A DNA stretch of 64,000 bases, from the NCBI RefSeq assembly GCF_020150815.1, contig NZ_CP083723.1:2542001-2606000 (forward strand), given 5' to 3'. Positions 7,450-15,451 of this stretch are shown here, piece after piece. Under the pieces are notes generated by a model that was given only the letters and a program-made list of their open reading frames with translations, ran no database searches and was not told where the DNA came from. The position numbers and the translations under genes are program-made. Position 1 is the first letter of the stretch. The number at the start of each line of letters is the position of its first letter. Source of the DNA: Haloprofundus salilacus (lineage in GTDB: Archaea; Halobacteriota; Halobacteria; Halobacteriales; Haloferacaceae).

Positions 7450-9266
7450 TGGCCGACGACAGCATCGCCGTGGTCGACCTCGACCGGTGTCAACCCGACC
7501 GCTGCAACTACGAGTGCTCGAACTACTGCCCGCCGAACCGGACGGGCAAGGAGTGCATCACCGTTCGCGGCGAGGACACCAAAGAGGGCGACCCCGACCA
7601 GATTCGCATCTCCGAGGAGATCTGTCTCGGCGAGACCTGCGGCATCTGCGTCGAAAAATGTCCGTTCGACGCGATCGAGATCATCAACCTGCCGCAGGAA
7701 CTCACCGAGGACCCTACTCACCGCTACGGCGAGAACGCGTTCGCGCTGTACGGCCTCCCGGTCCCGGACCCGGGCAAGGTGACGGGTATCCTCGGCCCCA
7801 ACGGGATCGGGAAGTCGACCGCCGTGCGGATTCTGGCCGAGGAGATAACGCCGAACCTCGGCGACTACGGCGCGGAACCCGACTGGGAGACGGTGCTCGA
7901 CCGCTACCGTGGAACGGAGCTCCAGAACTACATCGAGCGCCTGATGGAGGGCGACATCACCGTCGCCCGCAAGCCGCAGTACGTTGACCAGATTCCAAAG
8001 CAGTTCGACGGGAATACCCGCGACCTGCTCGAACACACCGACGAGCGCGGCCAACTCGACTACCTCGTTGACGAACTCTCCATCGCGCCAGTGATGGACC
8101 AGTCCATCGACTCCATCTCCGGGGGCGAACTCCAGCGCGTCGCGCTGGCGGCGACGCTCGCGCGCGACGCCGACTTCTACTTCCTCGACGAGATCACGCC
8201 GTACCTCGACATCGGCCAGCGCGTGAAAGCCGCCCGCCTGATTCAGGAACTCGCCGAGGACGACGCCGACCGCTCGATGCTCGTCGTCGAACACGACCTG
8301 GCGATTCTCGACTTGCTGACGGACACGCTCCACATCGCCTACGGTGAGCCGAGCGCGTTCGGCGTCGTCACGCCGCCGAAGTCGGTCCGGAACGGCATCA
8401 ACGAGTATCTGAAGGGCTACCTCACGAACGAGAACATGCGCATCCGGCCGAACGACATCACCTTCGAGGAGCACGCGCCGCGGGAAACGGCCAAGAGCGC
8501 GCCGCTCGTCGAGTATCCCGACCTGACCAAGTCGTACGGCGAGGGCGAGTTCTCGCTCGAAGTCGACAGCGGCACCATTCACCACGGTGAGGTGCTCGGC
8601 GTCGTCGGTCCCAACGGTATCGGGAAGTCGACGCTGGCGAAGATGTTCGCCGGAGAGCTCGAACCCGACGAGGGAGAGCTCGACTACCGCTTGGACATCG
8701 CCTACAAGCCGCAGTACATCGAGATCGACCAGCCGATGCGCGTCGACGTGTTCCTCTCCTCTATTACCGACGAGTTCGGCTCGTCGTACTGGAACACCGA
8801 AGTCGCGCAACCGCTCCAACTCGGCCGCATCATGGAGCAGAACCTCACCGACCTCTCCGGCGGCGAGCGCCAGCGCGTCGCCATCGCGGCCTGCCTGTCG
8901 AAGGACGCCGACCTCTACGTGCTCGACGAACCGTCGGCGCACCTCGACGTCGAACAGCGCGTGCAGGCGACGACGGCCATCCGCCGCTACGCCGAGAACC
9001 ACGACGCGACGGTGCTGGTCATCGACCACGACATCTACATGATAGACCTGCTGGCGGACCGCCTGATGGTGTTCGACGGCGAACCCGCCCAGCACGGTCA
9101 CGCGTCGACGCCCCAGGAGATGCGCGCCGGGATGAACGACTTCCTCTCGGACCTCGAAATCACGTTCCGCCGCGACGAGCGAACGGGACGTCCGCGCATC
9201 AACAAACCCGACAGCCAGTTGGACCGCGAGCAGAAGAAACAGGGCGAGTACTACTACGCGCCCTGA
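7449..9266 (+). CDS. ABCE1/Rli1 ribosome recycling ATPase
   Basis: ABCE1 splits ribosomes after termination and recycles them for initiation. The 605-residue protein has the N-terminal iron-sulfur domain with two cysteine clusters (Cys14, 19, 23, 27 region, and CLGETCGICVEKCP around 59-71), then two ABC ATPase modules. NBD1 has Walker A GPNGIGKST, signature SGGELQRVALAA and FLDEITPYLD. NBD2 has GPNGIGKST, LSGGERQRVAIAA and VLDEPSAHLD. A conserved C-terminal basic tail follows. ATG 7449 overlaps the upstream stop and gives the standard MADDSIAVVDLDRCQPDRC start. aRF1, its partner in termination, is encoded about 5 kb downstream. Confidence 0.98.
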   Translation: MADDSIAVVDLDRCQPDRCNYECSNYCPPNRTGKECITVRGEDTKEGDPDQIRISEEICLGETCGICVEKCPFDAIEIINLPQELTEDPTHRYGENAFALYGLPVPDPGKVTGILGPNGIGKSTAVRILAEEITPNLGDYGAEPDWETVLDRYRGTELQNYIERLMEGDITVARKPQYVDQIPKQFDGNTRDLLEHTDERGQLDYLVDELSIAPVMDQSIDSISGGELQRVALAATLARDADFYFLDEITPYLDIGQRVKAARLIQELAEDDADRSMLVVEHDLAILDLLTDTLHIAYGEPSAFGVVTPPKSVRNGINEYLKGYLTNENMRIRPNDITFEEHAPRETAKSAPLVEYPDLTKSYGEGEFSLEVDSGTIHHGEVLGVVGPNGIGKSTLAKMFAGELEPDEGELDYRLDIAYKPQYIEIDQPMRVDVFLSSITDEFGSSYWNTEVAQPLQLGRIMEQNLTDLSGGERQRVAIAACLSKDADLYVLDEPSAHLDVEQRVQATTAIRRYAENHDATVLVIDHDIYMIDLLADRLMVFDGEPAQHGHASTPQEMRAGMNDFLSDLEITFRRDERTGRPRINKPDSQLDREQKKQGEYYYAP

Positions 9267-9382
9267 CGGAGGCGGCCGGTCTTTCGACGCCACGAGTGAC
9301 GACAAACGCCATCGTCGACCCGACATAGTTCTTCGCCGGACGGTTTATCCGACTGCTCGTTGCACTTCGAAATCAGGATGAG

Positions 9383-10384
9383 ATGGCGATGAGTGACGAT
9401 GGAAGCGGCAGCGGAGACGAAAGCTCGTTGAACGTCGCCGAGAGGTGGCTGTACCTCACCGGAAGTCGGCGTGTCATCACGCTCGTCGTCGTTCTCGTGG
9501 TGTTCGCCGTCGTCCGCCTGCTCACCGAGGCGGGCGTGCTCCACGTCGCGAGTGGGAGTTACCTCGCGACGCTGATGGCCAGCGGCGCGTTTTCGGGACT
9601 GCTCACGCTCATCACGGTGGTGCTCTCCATCAACCAGCTCATCCTCTCGCGGGTGTTTGGGTCGCCGTCGAGTCTCTCCGAGCAACTCGACGGCAATCTC
9701 GAGTTTCGCCGGTCGGTCGAGGAGATCGCCGACTCACCCGGCAGTCCGAACGAGCCGGGGCCGTTTCTGGCATTCATCGGCGAGACACTGCAGCGAGAGG
9801 CGGGGTCGTTCCAGGAACGACTCGCCGGGGAGGACGGGGAGCTGGCCGACGAGTTCGAGGAGTACACCACCAATCTCGTCGAGTACGGCGACCACCTCAC
9901 GGAAGCGCGGTCCGACGACAGCACCGTCGACGTGCTCCTCATCTGTCTCGGCAGCGAGTACGCGCAGTATCTCGACCAGACGCGGGAGTTCGAGAACCGC
10001 CACGGTGAACGTCTCTCCGACGGCGCCGCCGAACAACTCGACGATATCCTCGGACTGCTGAAGGCGGTCGCCACCGTGCGACAGTTCTTCAAGACGCTCG
10101 CGATCCAGCAGGACCTCGCACGCCTCTCGCGTCGACTCATCTACCTCGGCGTCGCGGCGCTGTTGGTCGTCTACTGCTTCGCGCAGGTGTACAAGAGTCC
10201 CTCGTCGCTGTCGCCGACGCTCACCGCACCGACGTTGCGGTGGGTGTCGAGCGCCGTCGCCGCTGTCGTGTTCGCGCCGGTGGCGCTCCTGGTGTCGTAT
10301 CTGCTCCGCGTCGCGACGCTCACGCTGTACACCGTCTCCGTCGGGTCGTTCGTCCCCCCGGAGGAGCAAATCGAGACCCCGTGA
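9383..10384 (+). CDS. Haloarchaeal four-helix membrane protein, unknown function
   Basis: The 333-residue product has two N-terminal helices (VITLVVVLVVFAVVRLLTEAG; SGAFSGLLTLITVVLSINQLIL), a soluble acidic region of about 160 residues with heptad-like helices (ADSPGSPNEPGPFLAFIGETLQREAGSF and following), then two more helices (RLIYLGVAALLVVYCFAQVY; SSAVAAVVFAPVALLVSYLLRV). This layout is common among uncharacterised haloarchaeal membrane proteins. No catalytic motif is visible. Start ATG 9383 (MAMSDD) or 9389 (MSDD) are both possible. It stands alone, 116 bp after ABCE1, with a TTTATCC element at about 9343. I do not recognise a named family. Confidence 0.75.
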   Translation: MAMSDDGSGSGDESSLNVAERWLYLTGSRRVITLVVVLVVFAVVRLLTEAGVLHVASGSYLATLMASGAFSGLLTLITVVLSINQLILSRVFGSPSSLSEQLDGNLEFRRSVEEIADSPGSPNEPGPFLAFIGETLQREAGSFQERLAGEDGELADEFEEYTTNLVEYGDHLTEARSDDSTVDVLLICLGSEYAQYLDQTREFENRHGERLSDGAAEQLDDILGLLKAVATVRQFFKTLAIQQDLARLSRRLIYLGVAALLVVYCFAQVYKSPSSLSPTLTAPTLRWVSSAVAAVVFAPVALLVSYLLRVATLTLYTVSVGSFVPPEEQIETP

Positions 10385-10390
10385 CTCGTC

Positions 10391-10446
10391 GGTGCACTCT
10401 CGATTCGTCGTGCATTCACGATTCAGCGGTGTACTCGCGATTTGTC
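10391..10446 (+). repeat. Three tandem degenerate 18-19 bp repeats
   Basis: Units 10391-10409, 10410-10427 and 10428-10446 share the consensus GTGyAyTCnCGATTyrkC. They lie just after the stop of the membrane-protein gene and end about 53 bp before the YbhB-family start, so they may be regulator half-sites or a local slippage product. Confidence 0.65.
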
Positions 10447-10499
10447 GATGTGTGAAAACGAGTGACAAAGATGTTGTCCGAGCACCGCCAACCTCCGGT

Positions 10500-10961
10500 A
10501 TGTCGCTTCAACTCACGAGTCCGGCGTTCGACGACGGCGGGGCGATACCGGAACAATACGGCTACGAGAGAGAAAACGTCAACCCCCCGTTGCGCGTCGA
10601 AGGGGTACCCGACGAGACGAAGTCACTGACGCTCGTCGTCGACGACCCCGACGCCGAGCAAGTCGCCGGAAAGCTGTGGAACCACTGGCTAGTCTGGAAC
10701 GTCGACCCGGACGTGTCGGAGATTCCCGAGGCGTGGTCTCCCGCACGCAACGGCGCGATAGAGGGCAAGAACGACTACGGTGAACTGGGCTACGGCGGCC
10801 CGAACCCGCCGGACCGCCCGCACCGCTACCGGTTCCGGCTGTGGGCGCTCGACCGGGAGCTCTCGTTGGTCGCGGGCGCGACGCAGCGGGAACTCGACGC
10901 GGCGATGGATGGCCACGTGCTCGAAGGCGCGTTGCTGTTGGGAACGTACGAACCGAACTGA
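10500..10961 (+). CDS. YbhB/YbcL family Raf-kinase-inhibitor-like protein (PEBP fold)
   Basis: The 153-residue protein has the PEBP-family ligand pocket: LTSPAFDDGGAIPEQYG, the central VVDDPDA (DPD motif), WNHWLVWNV, a GYGGPNPPDRPHRYRFRLWAL block (GP.PP..HRY hallmark) and the C-terminal HVLEGALLLGTYE. Bacterial and archaeal members bind small anions or phospholipid head groups; no reaction is established. ATG 10500 gives the normal MSLQLTSPAF start; an in-frame upstream ATG would run into the tandem repeats. It is a cytosolic protein without a signal peptide and stands alone between unrelated genes. Confidence 0.92.
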   Translation: MSLQLTSPAFDDGGAIPEQYGYERENVNPPLRVEGVPDETKSLTLVVDDPDAEQVAGKLWNHWLVWNVDPDVSEIPEAWSPARNGAIEGKNDYGELGYGGPNPPDRPHRYRFRLWALDRELSLVAGATQRELDAAMDGHVLEGALLLGTYEPN

Positions 10962-11002
10962 GTGGAGAGAGAAGATAGTCGGGCGGCCGCGGCGCGTCGT
11001 GT

Positions 11003-11524
11003 TCAACCAAACGTCCGGCTACAGGTGCCGCAGAGGTTCTCCTCTTTCACGTCGACTTCCCGCACGGTCGGGGAGAAACTCATCACGCACTTCGAGTTGT
11101 CGCAGTGTTCGAGACCGAACGTGTGTCCAATTTCGTGGACGACCTCTTTCCGAACACGGTCGGCGAACACCTCGGAGGCCGGCTTCGTCGAGATGCCGCC
11201 GTCCGAGGAAGTCTGCAGGCGGTACGTCGAGATGACCGAACCGTTGCCATTGAGGTACGCGAGACCGAAGACGTAGTTTCGCCGACGGTAGTAGAGATCC
11301 ATCGGCGTTACGCCGATGTTCTTGTCGCCGCTGCCGACACGACTCGCCAGCTCGATGAACTGCTCGGCCCGGTACTGATTTCGGCTGCGGTCGTACGCGC
11401 CCTCGGGGATGCCCTGCTCGTCGTGGACCGTCACGTCGCAGCTGTATACCGAACGCAACGCGGCGGAGGCCTCGCGCTTGACCTGCGCTGGCACGTCCCC
11501 GATGGGCACGATGTCGACAAGCAT
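11003..11524 (-). CDS. Archaemetzincin family zinc metalloprotease
   Basis: The 173-residue protein carries the archaemetzincin signature HEIGHTFGLEHC followed by additional cysteines (DNSKCVM and the terminal NLCGTCSR), which bind a second, structural zinc. The N-terminal half (MLVDIVPIGDVP) is the usual start, so I choose ATG 11524; an upstream in-frame ATG at 11551 would add nine residues. Glu in the HExxH motif is the expected general base. Substrates of archaeal archaemetzincins are unknown. It is divergent from the UPF0146 gene with only 39 bp between start codons, so both promoters overlap in a very short space and the transcripts are probably leaderless. Confidence 0.92.
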   Translation of the reverse strand: MLVDIVPIGDVPAQVKREASAALRSVYSCDVTVHDEQGIPEGAYDRSRNQYRAEQFIELASRVGSGDKNIGVTPMDLYYRRRNYVFGLAYLNGNGSVISTYRLQTSSDGGISTKPASEVFADRVRKEVVHEIGHTFGLEHCDNSKCVMSFSPTVREVDVKEENLCGTCSRTFG

Positions 11525-11563
11525 GAAAGCGGTTAAGACGGGGCTTGCCATAAACTTCCCGAC

Positions 11564-11986
11564 GTGAAAGACCGGAGAGAAGAGGCGCTCGTCGCCCGAC
11601 TATCGGCGTACGACTCGCTCGTCGAAGTCGGCGTCGGCCGCCGCCCCGACGTGGCCGCGGGTCTCGCGGCGGCGGGGTGCGCCGTCACGGCGACGGACGT
11701 CCACGAGTTTCCGGTCCCGGACAGCGTTGAGTTCGTCCAAGACGACGTCGTCGCCGCCAGCGAGGCGGCGGCGCCGGGCGAACACTACCAAGCCGACGCG
11801 CTGTACGCGCTGAACTCCCCGCCGGACCTCCACGGGCCGCTCCGCGACGTGGCGCGTGCGGTAGGCGCGGACTGCCTGTTCACGACGCTCGGCTTCGACG
11901 AACCCGCAGTACCGGTTCGACGGGAGTCGCTTGACGCCGAGACGCTGTACGTCGCCGAGAGCGACGTGAGGGGCGGTCTGTCGTAG
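11564..11986 (+). CDS. UPF0146 family protein
   Basis: The 140-residue protein has a truncated Rossmann/methyltransferase-like fold: [33 protein letters not shown] is like SAM-binding motif I followed by an acidic residue at the end of strand two. The segment [25 protein letters not shown] is typical for UPF0146, an archaeal family without known reaction. It starts at GTG 11564; no better start lies nearby. It is shorter than a true class I methyltransferase, so an enzymatic role is uncertain. It is followed by the HAD hydrolase gene on the same strand after 118 bp. Confidence 0.85.
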   Translation: MKDRREEALVARLSAYDSLVEVGVGRRPDVAAGLAAAGCAVTATDVHEFPVPDSVEFVQDDVVAASEAAAPGEHYQADALYALNSPPDLHGPLRDVARAVGADCLFTTLGFDEPAVPVRRESLDAETLYVAESDVRGGLS

Positions 11987-12104
11987 CACCGCCCGAGAAC
12001 GGCCGAGAGAGGGCGCGTCGAGTCTACTCCCGACGACTCGAAGAACTCGGCGAGTTGGGAGGTTATCCGGAACGCATTTGCGGTCTCCGGTTCGCACGAA
12101 ACGT

Positions 12105-12968
12105 ATGCAGACCGACGCGGTCGTTCTCGACGTAGATGGAGTGCTCGTCGACGTCGCCGACTCCTATCGCCGCGCCGTCGTCGAGTCCGTCGACTGGGTG
12201 TACGGGCGGACGGTTCCGGTCGCGAACCTCCAGGCGTTCAAGGACGCGGGCGGGTTCAACAACGACTGGGAGTTGACGTACGCCGTCGCGCTCTACGTGC
12301 TCGCACAGCGGGAGGGACTGAAGATGGCGCCCGACAATTTCGCGGCGCACGTCGCCGAACGCGGTGGCGGTCTCGACGCCGCGCAGTCAGTCGTCGCCGA
12401 CATGCCGAGCATCTCGCAGGCGCGGGTCCGCGACAAGTGGGACCCAGAGCGCCTCCGAGACGTGTTTCAGGCGCTGTATCTCGGAAGTGACCTCTACCGC
12501 GAGTTCGAGGGTGGCGACCCGCCGTTCGAGACGACGGGCTACATCCACGACGAACCGGTCATCCTCGCCGAAGAGACCGTGAGAGCCCTCACAGGACGTT
12601 TCGACGTCGGCGTGTTGACCGGCAGACCCGAAGCGGAGGCCGAGATCGCGCTCGACAGAGTCGGCCTCGACGTTCCCGAGAACTACCGCTTCACGATGGA
12701 CGACTGGGAGGAGGGGAAACCGCATCCGAAGGCGTTGATGACGCTCGCCGAGCGCTTCGAGGCGGAAACGGTGACGTTCGTCGGTGACACACTCGACGAC
12801 GTGCGGACGGCGGTGAACGCCGCCGAACGCGACCCCGAGCGGACGTACCGTGGCGTCGGCGTGTTGACCGGCGGTCTCACCGGCGAGGAGGGACGAGCGA
12901 AGTACGAGACGACCGGAGCGGCAGCCGTCGTCGACAGCGTGAACGATCTGCCCGCACTGCTGGAGTGA
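12105..12968 (+). CDS. HAD-superfamily hydrolase, TIGR01548 type
   Basis: The 287-residue protein has HAD motif [10 protein letters not shown], motif II at [11 protein letters not shown], a basic motif III (GKPHPKAL) and motif [15 protein letters not shown] helical cap of about 100 residues sits between motifs I and II. The pattern matches the haloarchaeal TIGR01548 family, in which similar proteins are sometimes annotated as histidinol-phosphatase-like; the substrate is unproven. ATG 12105 is selected since [12 protein letters not shown] is the family start. A small membrane protein gene follows four bases after the stop, so the two probably share a transcript. Confidence 0.9.
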   Translation: MQTDAVVLDVDGVLVDVADSYRRAVVESVDWVYGRTVPVANLQAFKDAGGFNNDWELTYAVALYVLAQREGLKMAPDNFAAHVAERGGGLDAAQSVVADMPSISQARVRDKWDPERLRDVFQALYLGSDLYREFEGGDPPFETTGYIHDEPVILAEETVRALTGRFDVGVLTGRPEAEAEIALDRVGLDVPENYRFTMDDWEEGKPHPKALMTLAERFEAETVTFVGDTLDDVRTAVNAAERDPERTYRGVGVLTGGLTGEEGRAKYETTGAAAVVDSVNDLPALLE

Positions 12969-12972
12969 ACCG

Positions 12973-13203
12973 ATGAACCGACGGCGCTTCCGGGCGTTTC
13001 TGCTCACCATGCTGGCACTGGATGCGCTGGCGCTCGTCGTCGTCCCGTTCGTGATACCACCGGACCCGACGGCGCGGATGATGGTGTTCGCCGCGGTGCT
13101 GCTGACGATTCCGGCGCTCGCGTTCTGGTTGGCGTACCGCGGCGGGTTGGAGCGCCTCGGCGTCTGGTCGCCGGAGACCGAAAAGTCGGCCGACGACGAG
13201 TGA
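12973..13203 (+). CDS. Small two-helix membrane protein (76 aa)
   Basis: The product has helix one FLLTMLALDALALVVVPFVI, a short PPDPTAR loop, helix two MMVFAAVLLTIPALAFWLAY, and a charged tail ending EKSADDE. The start ATG 12973 lies four bases after the HAD hydrolase stop, implying co-transcription. Small proteins of this shape next to this hydrolase occur in other haloarchaea as far as I recall, under a DUF name I cannot give with certainty. Function unknown. Confidence 0.7.
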   Translation: MNRRRFRAFLLTMLALDALALVVVPFVIPPDPTARMMVFAAVLLTIPALAFWLAYRGGLERLGVWSPETEKSADDE

Positions 13204-13282
13204 GTTCGAGGTGGGCTCGGCGACTCTCGACAGTTCTCTCCGCTCGCGCAACGTTTAGGGAACGGCCCGACACACATCCACC

Positions 13283-13951
13283 ATGCGAATCGCGTTACTC
13301 GGCGGAACCGGCGACATCGGCGAAGGACTGGCCCTTCGGTGGGCGTACGACACACCCCACGAGGTGCTCATCGGCTCTCGCGACCCCGAAAGGGCGCGCA
13401 CGAAGGCCGAGGAGTACGAGACGGAACTCGACAGCCGCGGCGTCGAGGTGAAGATAAACGGGTTCGCGAACGAGATGGCCGCCGACCGCGCCGATGTCGT
13501 CGTCCTCGCGGTGCCGCCGTACCACGTCGCAGACACCGTCGAGGCGGTCGCCGACAAACTCGACGACGGGGACGTGCTCGTCAGTCCGGCGACGGGGATG
13601 AAACGCGACGACGACGGGTTTCACTACCACCCGCCGAGCGCCGGGAGCGTGACGCAGTTGGTCGCCGACAGCGCGCCCAACGGCGTGCCGGTCGTCGGCG
13701 CGTTCCACAACCTCGCGGCCGGACGGCTTGCCGATTTGGACGCCGACCTCGGCGTCGACGTGCTGCTCGTCGGCGACGACCCGGACGCGAAGGAGACGGT
13801 GCGGATGCTCACCGAGGCGATCGACGGTCTGCGCGCCGTCGACGCGGGCAGCATCACCAACGCGGCGGAAGTCGAGAGCGTGACGCCGCTTCTGGTGAAC
13901 GTCGCGATGAACAACGACGATATGCACGATCTGGGCGTCCGGTTCGAGTAG
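13283..13951 (+). CDS. npdG: F420H2:NADP oxidoreductase (NADPH-dependent F420 reductase)
   Basis: This enzyme moves hydride between coenzyme F420 and NADP in the cytosol. The 222-residue length and the N-terminal Rossmann motif ALLGGTGDIGEGLALRWA followed by GSRDPERA (Arg favouring NADP) are typical. Further family segments are VVVLAVPPYHVADTVEAV, VSPATGMKR, VVGAFHNLAAGRLADL and the C-terminal ITNAAEVESVTPLLVNVAMNN. A GTTTAGG element about 30 bp ahead of ATG 13283 is the likely TATA box. It is convergent with the aRF1 gene, with a hairpin between them. Haloarchaea use F420 sparingly, so its partner enzymes elsewhere in the genome would be of interest. Confidence 0.95.
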   Translation: MRIALLGGTGDIGEGLALRWAYDTPHEVLIGSRDPERARTKAEEYETELDSRGVEVKINGFANEMAADRADVVVLAVPPYHVADTVEAVADKLDDGDVLVSPATGMKRDDDGFHYHPPSAGSVTQLVADSAPNGVPVVGAFHNLAAGRLADLDADLGVDVLLVGDDPDAKETVRMLTEAIDGLRAVDAGSITNAAEVESVTPLLVNVAMNNDDMHDLGVRFE

Positions 13952-13993
13952 GAGGGAACGCCGCGTTCGGCTCGAAGCCGGCTTCTACAAATG

Positions 13994-14034
13994 TTTTCTC
14001 AGCCGGTGAAATAAATTCTCACTGCGTGAGAAAA
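13994..14034. terminator. Bidirectional hairpin between npdG and prf1
   Basis: A 7 bp perfect stem TTCTCAC (14016-14022) / GTGAGAA (14026-14032) with a three-base loop is flanked by A/T runs on both sides. A further TTTTCTCA at 13994-14001 can pair with TGAGAAAA at 14027-14034 as an alternative fold. The location between two convergent genes and the A/T-rich flanks fit transcription termination for both. Confidence 0.65.
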
Positions 14035-14060
14035 ATATGTCAGTTAGAATACTGGTGTGC

Positions 14061-15305
14061 TTAGACGCCGGTGGAGTAGCGCAGAATGCCGGCGATACCG
14101 CCGAAGGCGTCGTACAGTTGCTCGCCTTTCTCGAAGTCGGTGCTGATGAACTTCGTCTCCGTGCCGCGCTGGTCGGCGATCTCCATCAGGTGTTCGATGA
14201 CATCCTCGCGTTCGACGACTTCGGCCTCGCCGCCGTCGACGCACTTGTGGTTCGGCGTCGCGTGGCGGGCGTCGACGATCTCGTACTCCTCCTGTCCGTC
14301 GCAGTCGTAGACGACCACGTCTTTGCGGAGATCCTCGCTGATGAGCAGGCGGTCGACCGAACCCATGACCAGGTTCTTCCGGGTCGCCTCGAAGCCGTAG
14401 GTGGCGAGGTCGCCGGCGTGGAGGCTCTCGAAGAACTCCTCCATCTCGGCTTTGTCCTTCATCACCTCCTGGTCGGCGAGCACCTCCTGTGCGGCGTCGA
14501 CGAGGTCGTACAGCCCCGACTCGTCGGTGTAGGAGACGTCGAACTTGCCGACGACTTTGTCCTGAATCTCGTGGTGAAGGTAGTCGCCGTCGAGGAACTC
14601 GTCTTTCGTCGGCGACGGGCCGCCGACGAGCACGCCGTCGAGTTCGTGGCGCTTAGCGACGAACAGGTCGTTGGCCATCTCGGCGACCTCCTGATAGAAG
14701 TTGTCGATAGCTTCGAGGCGGAGGCGGGCGAAACGCTGGGCGGACTGGCCGCCTTTGCGCTGCTTGCCCGGCACGAGCGAGGAGGCGGATTTGACCGGTT
14801 CGACGCGCTTGCCCTTCAGCCAGCCGACGTTCGCCTCGCGGCGGTCGAGGACGATGAGGCCGAACAGCCCCTTGTCCGAGAGCATCTGCTCTAACGGCTC
14901 GGTCAGGAAGGCCGAGTCACAGTGATAGCGGAACGACTGGACGGGTTCGGGCGGACTCTCCAGGGTCTTCGTCACCATCGTCGTCTGGCCACCGCCGGAG
15001 TTGATCGCGCCGGAGAAGATGACGATGCCGTTGTCCGGCGGGAACGTGTCGAAGTAGCGCAGGCGGTCCTTGATGCTCGTGAGCGCGTCCTGCACGTTCG
15101 TCCGCGTCTGCTTGGACTTGATGTTGGCCGCCTCGCTGTGTTCTTGGATGACGTGGTCGACCACGTCGGAGATCTGTTTGTCGGGAGGGATGTAGATAGT
15201 GACGAGCTGCGTCCCGGAGCCTTCGTACTCCGATAGCTCCTCGATGACCTTCCGGAACTCGTACTTCCGGCGGTCGTCGCTCGGCCCCTCGGCGTCAGCA
15301 CTCAT
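14061..15305 (-). CDS. prf1: Peptide chain release factor aRF1
   Basis: aRF1 recognises all three stop codons and hydrolyses peptidyl-tRNA. The 414-residue protein shows the codon-recognition NIKS motif (AANIKSKQTR), a YF region near RYFDTFPPDNG, the catalytic GGQ loop (KQRKGGQSAQRF) and the C-terminal ABCE1-interacting domain ending GIAGILRYSTGV. ATG 15305 gives MSADAEGPSDDRRKYEF, matching family starts; the frame further upstream is Arg rich. All motifs are intact. It is divergent from the MinD-like gene and functions with the ABCE1 encoded nearby at 7449-9266. Confidence 0.98.
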   Translation of the reverse strand: MSADAEGPSDDRRKYEFRKVIEELSEYEGSGTQLVTIYIPPDKQISDVVDHVIQEHSEAANIKSKQTRTNVQDALTSIKDRLRYFDTFPPDNGIVIFSGAINSGGGQTTMVTKTLESPPEPVQSFRYHCDSAFLTEPLEQMLSDKGLFGLIVLDRREANVGWLKGKRVEPVKSASSLVPGKQRKGGQSAQRFARLRLEAIDNFYQEVAEMANDLFVAKRHELDGVLVGGPSPTKDEFLDGDYLHHEIQDKVVGKFDVSYTDESGLYDLVDAAQEVLADQEVMKDKAEMEEFFESLHAGDLATYGFEATRKNLVMGSVDRLLISEDLRKDVVVYDCDGQEEYEIVDARHATPNHKCVDGGEAEVVEREDVIEHLMEIADQRGTETKFISTDFEKGEQLYDAFGGIAGILRYSTGV

Positions 15306-15451
15306 TACCACTACTAGTCCCGTCGGCCGGTAAGTATGCTTTGACTGGCGGGTGCCCCGACTGCGTGCGCGTCTCACGGCCGTCAGCGCGGGGTCGGCCG
15401 CCGGGGGCTACATTTATATCCCCGACACGGGAGGATGTGGATAACTCAATC

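Noticed and set aside
4810-9326. Long open frames on the minus strand opposite the PIN/ATPase gene (4810-6294) and ABCE1 (7446-9326)
   Set aside because: They lie antisense to clear genes in high-GC DNA with biased third positions; the translations are low-quality Val/Arg/Asp-rich sequences with no motif. Typical GC-rich shadows.
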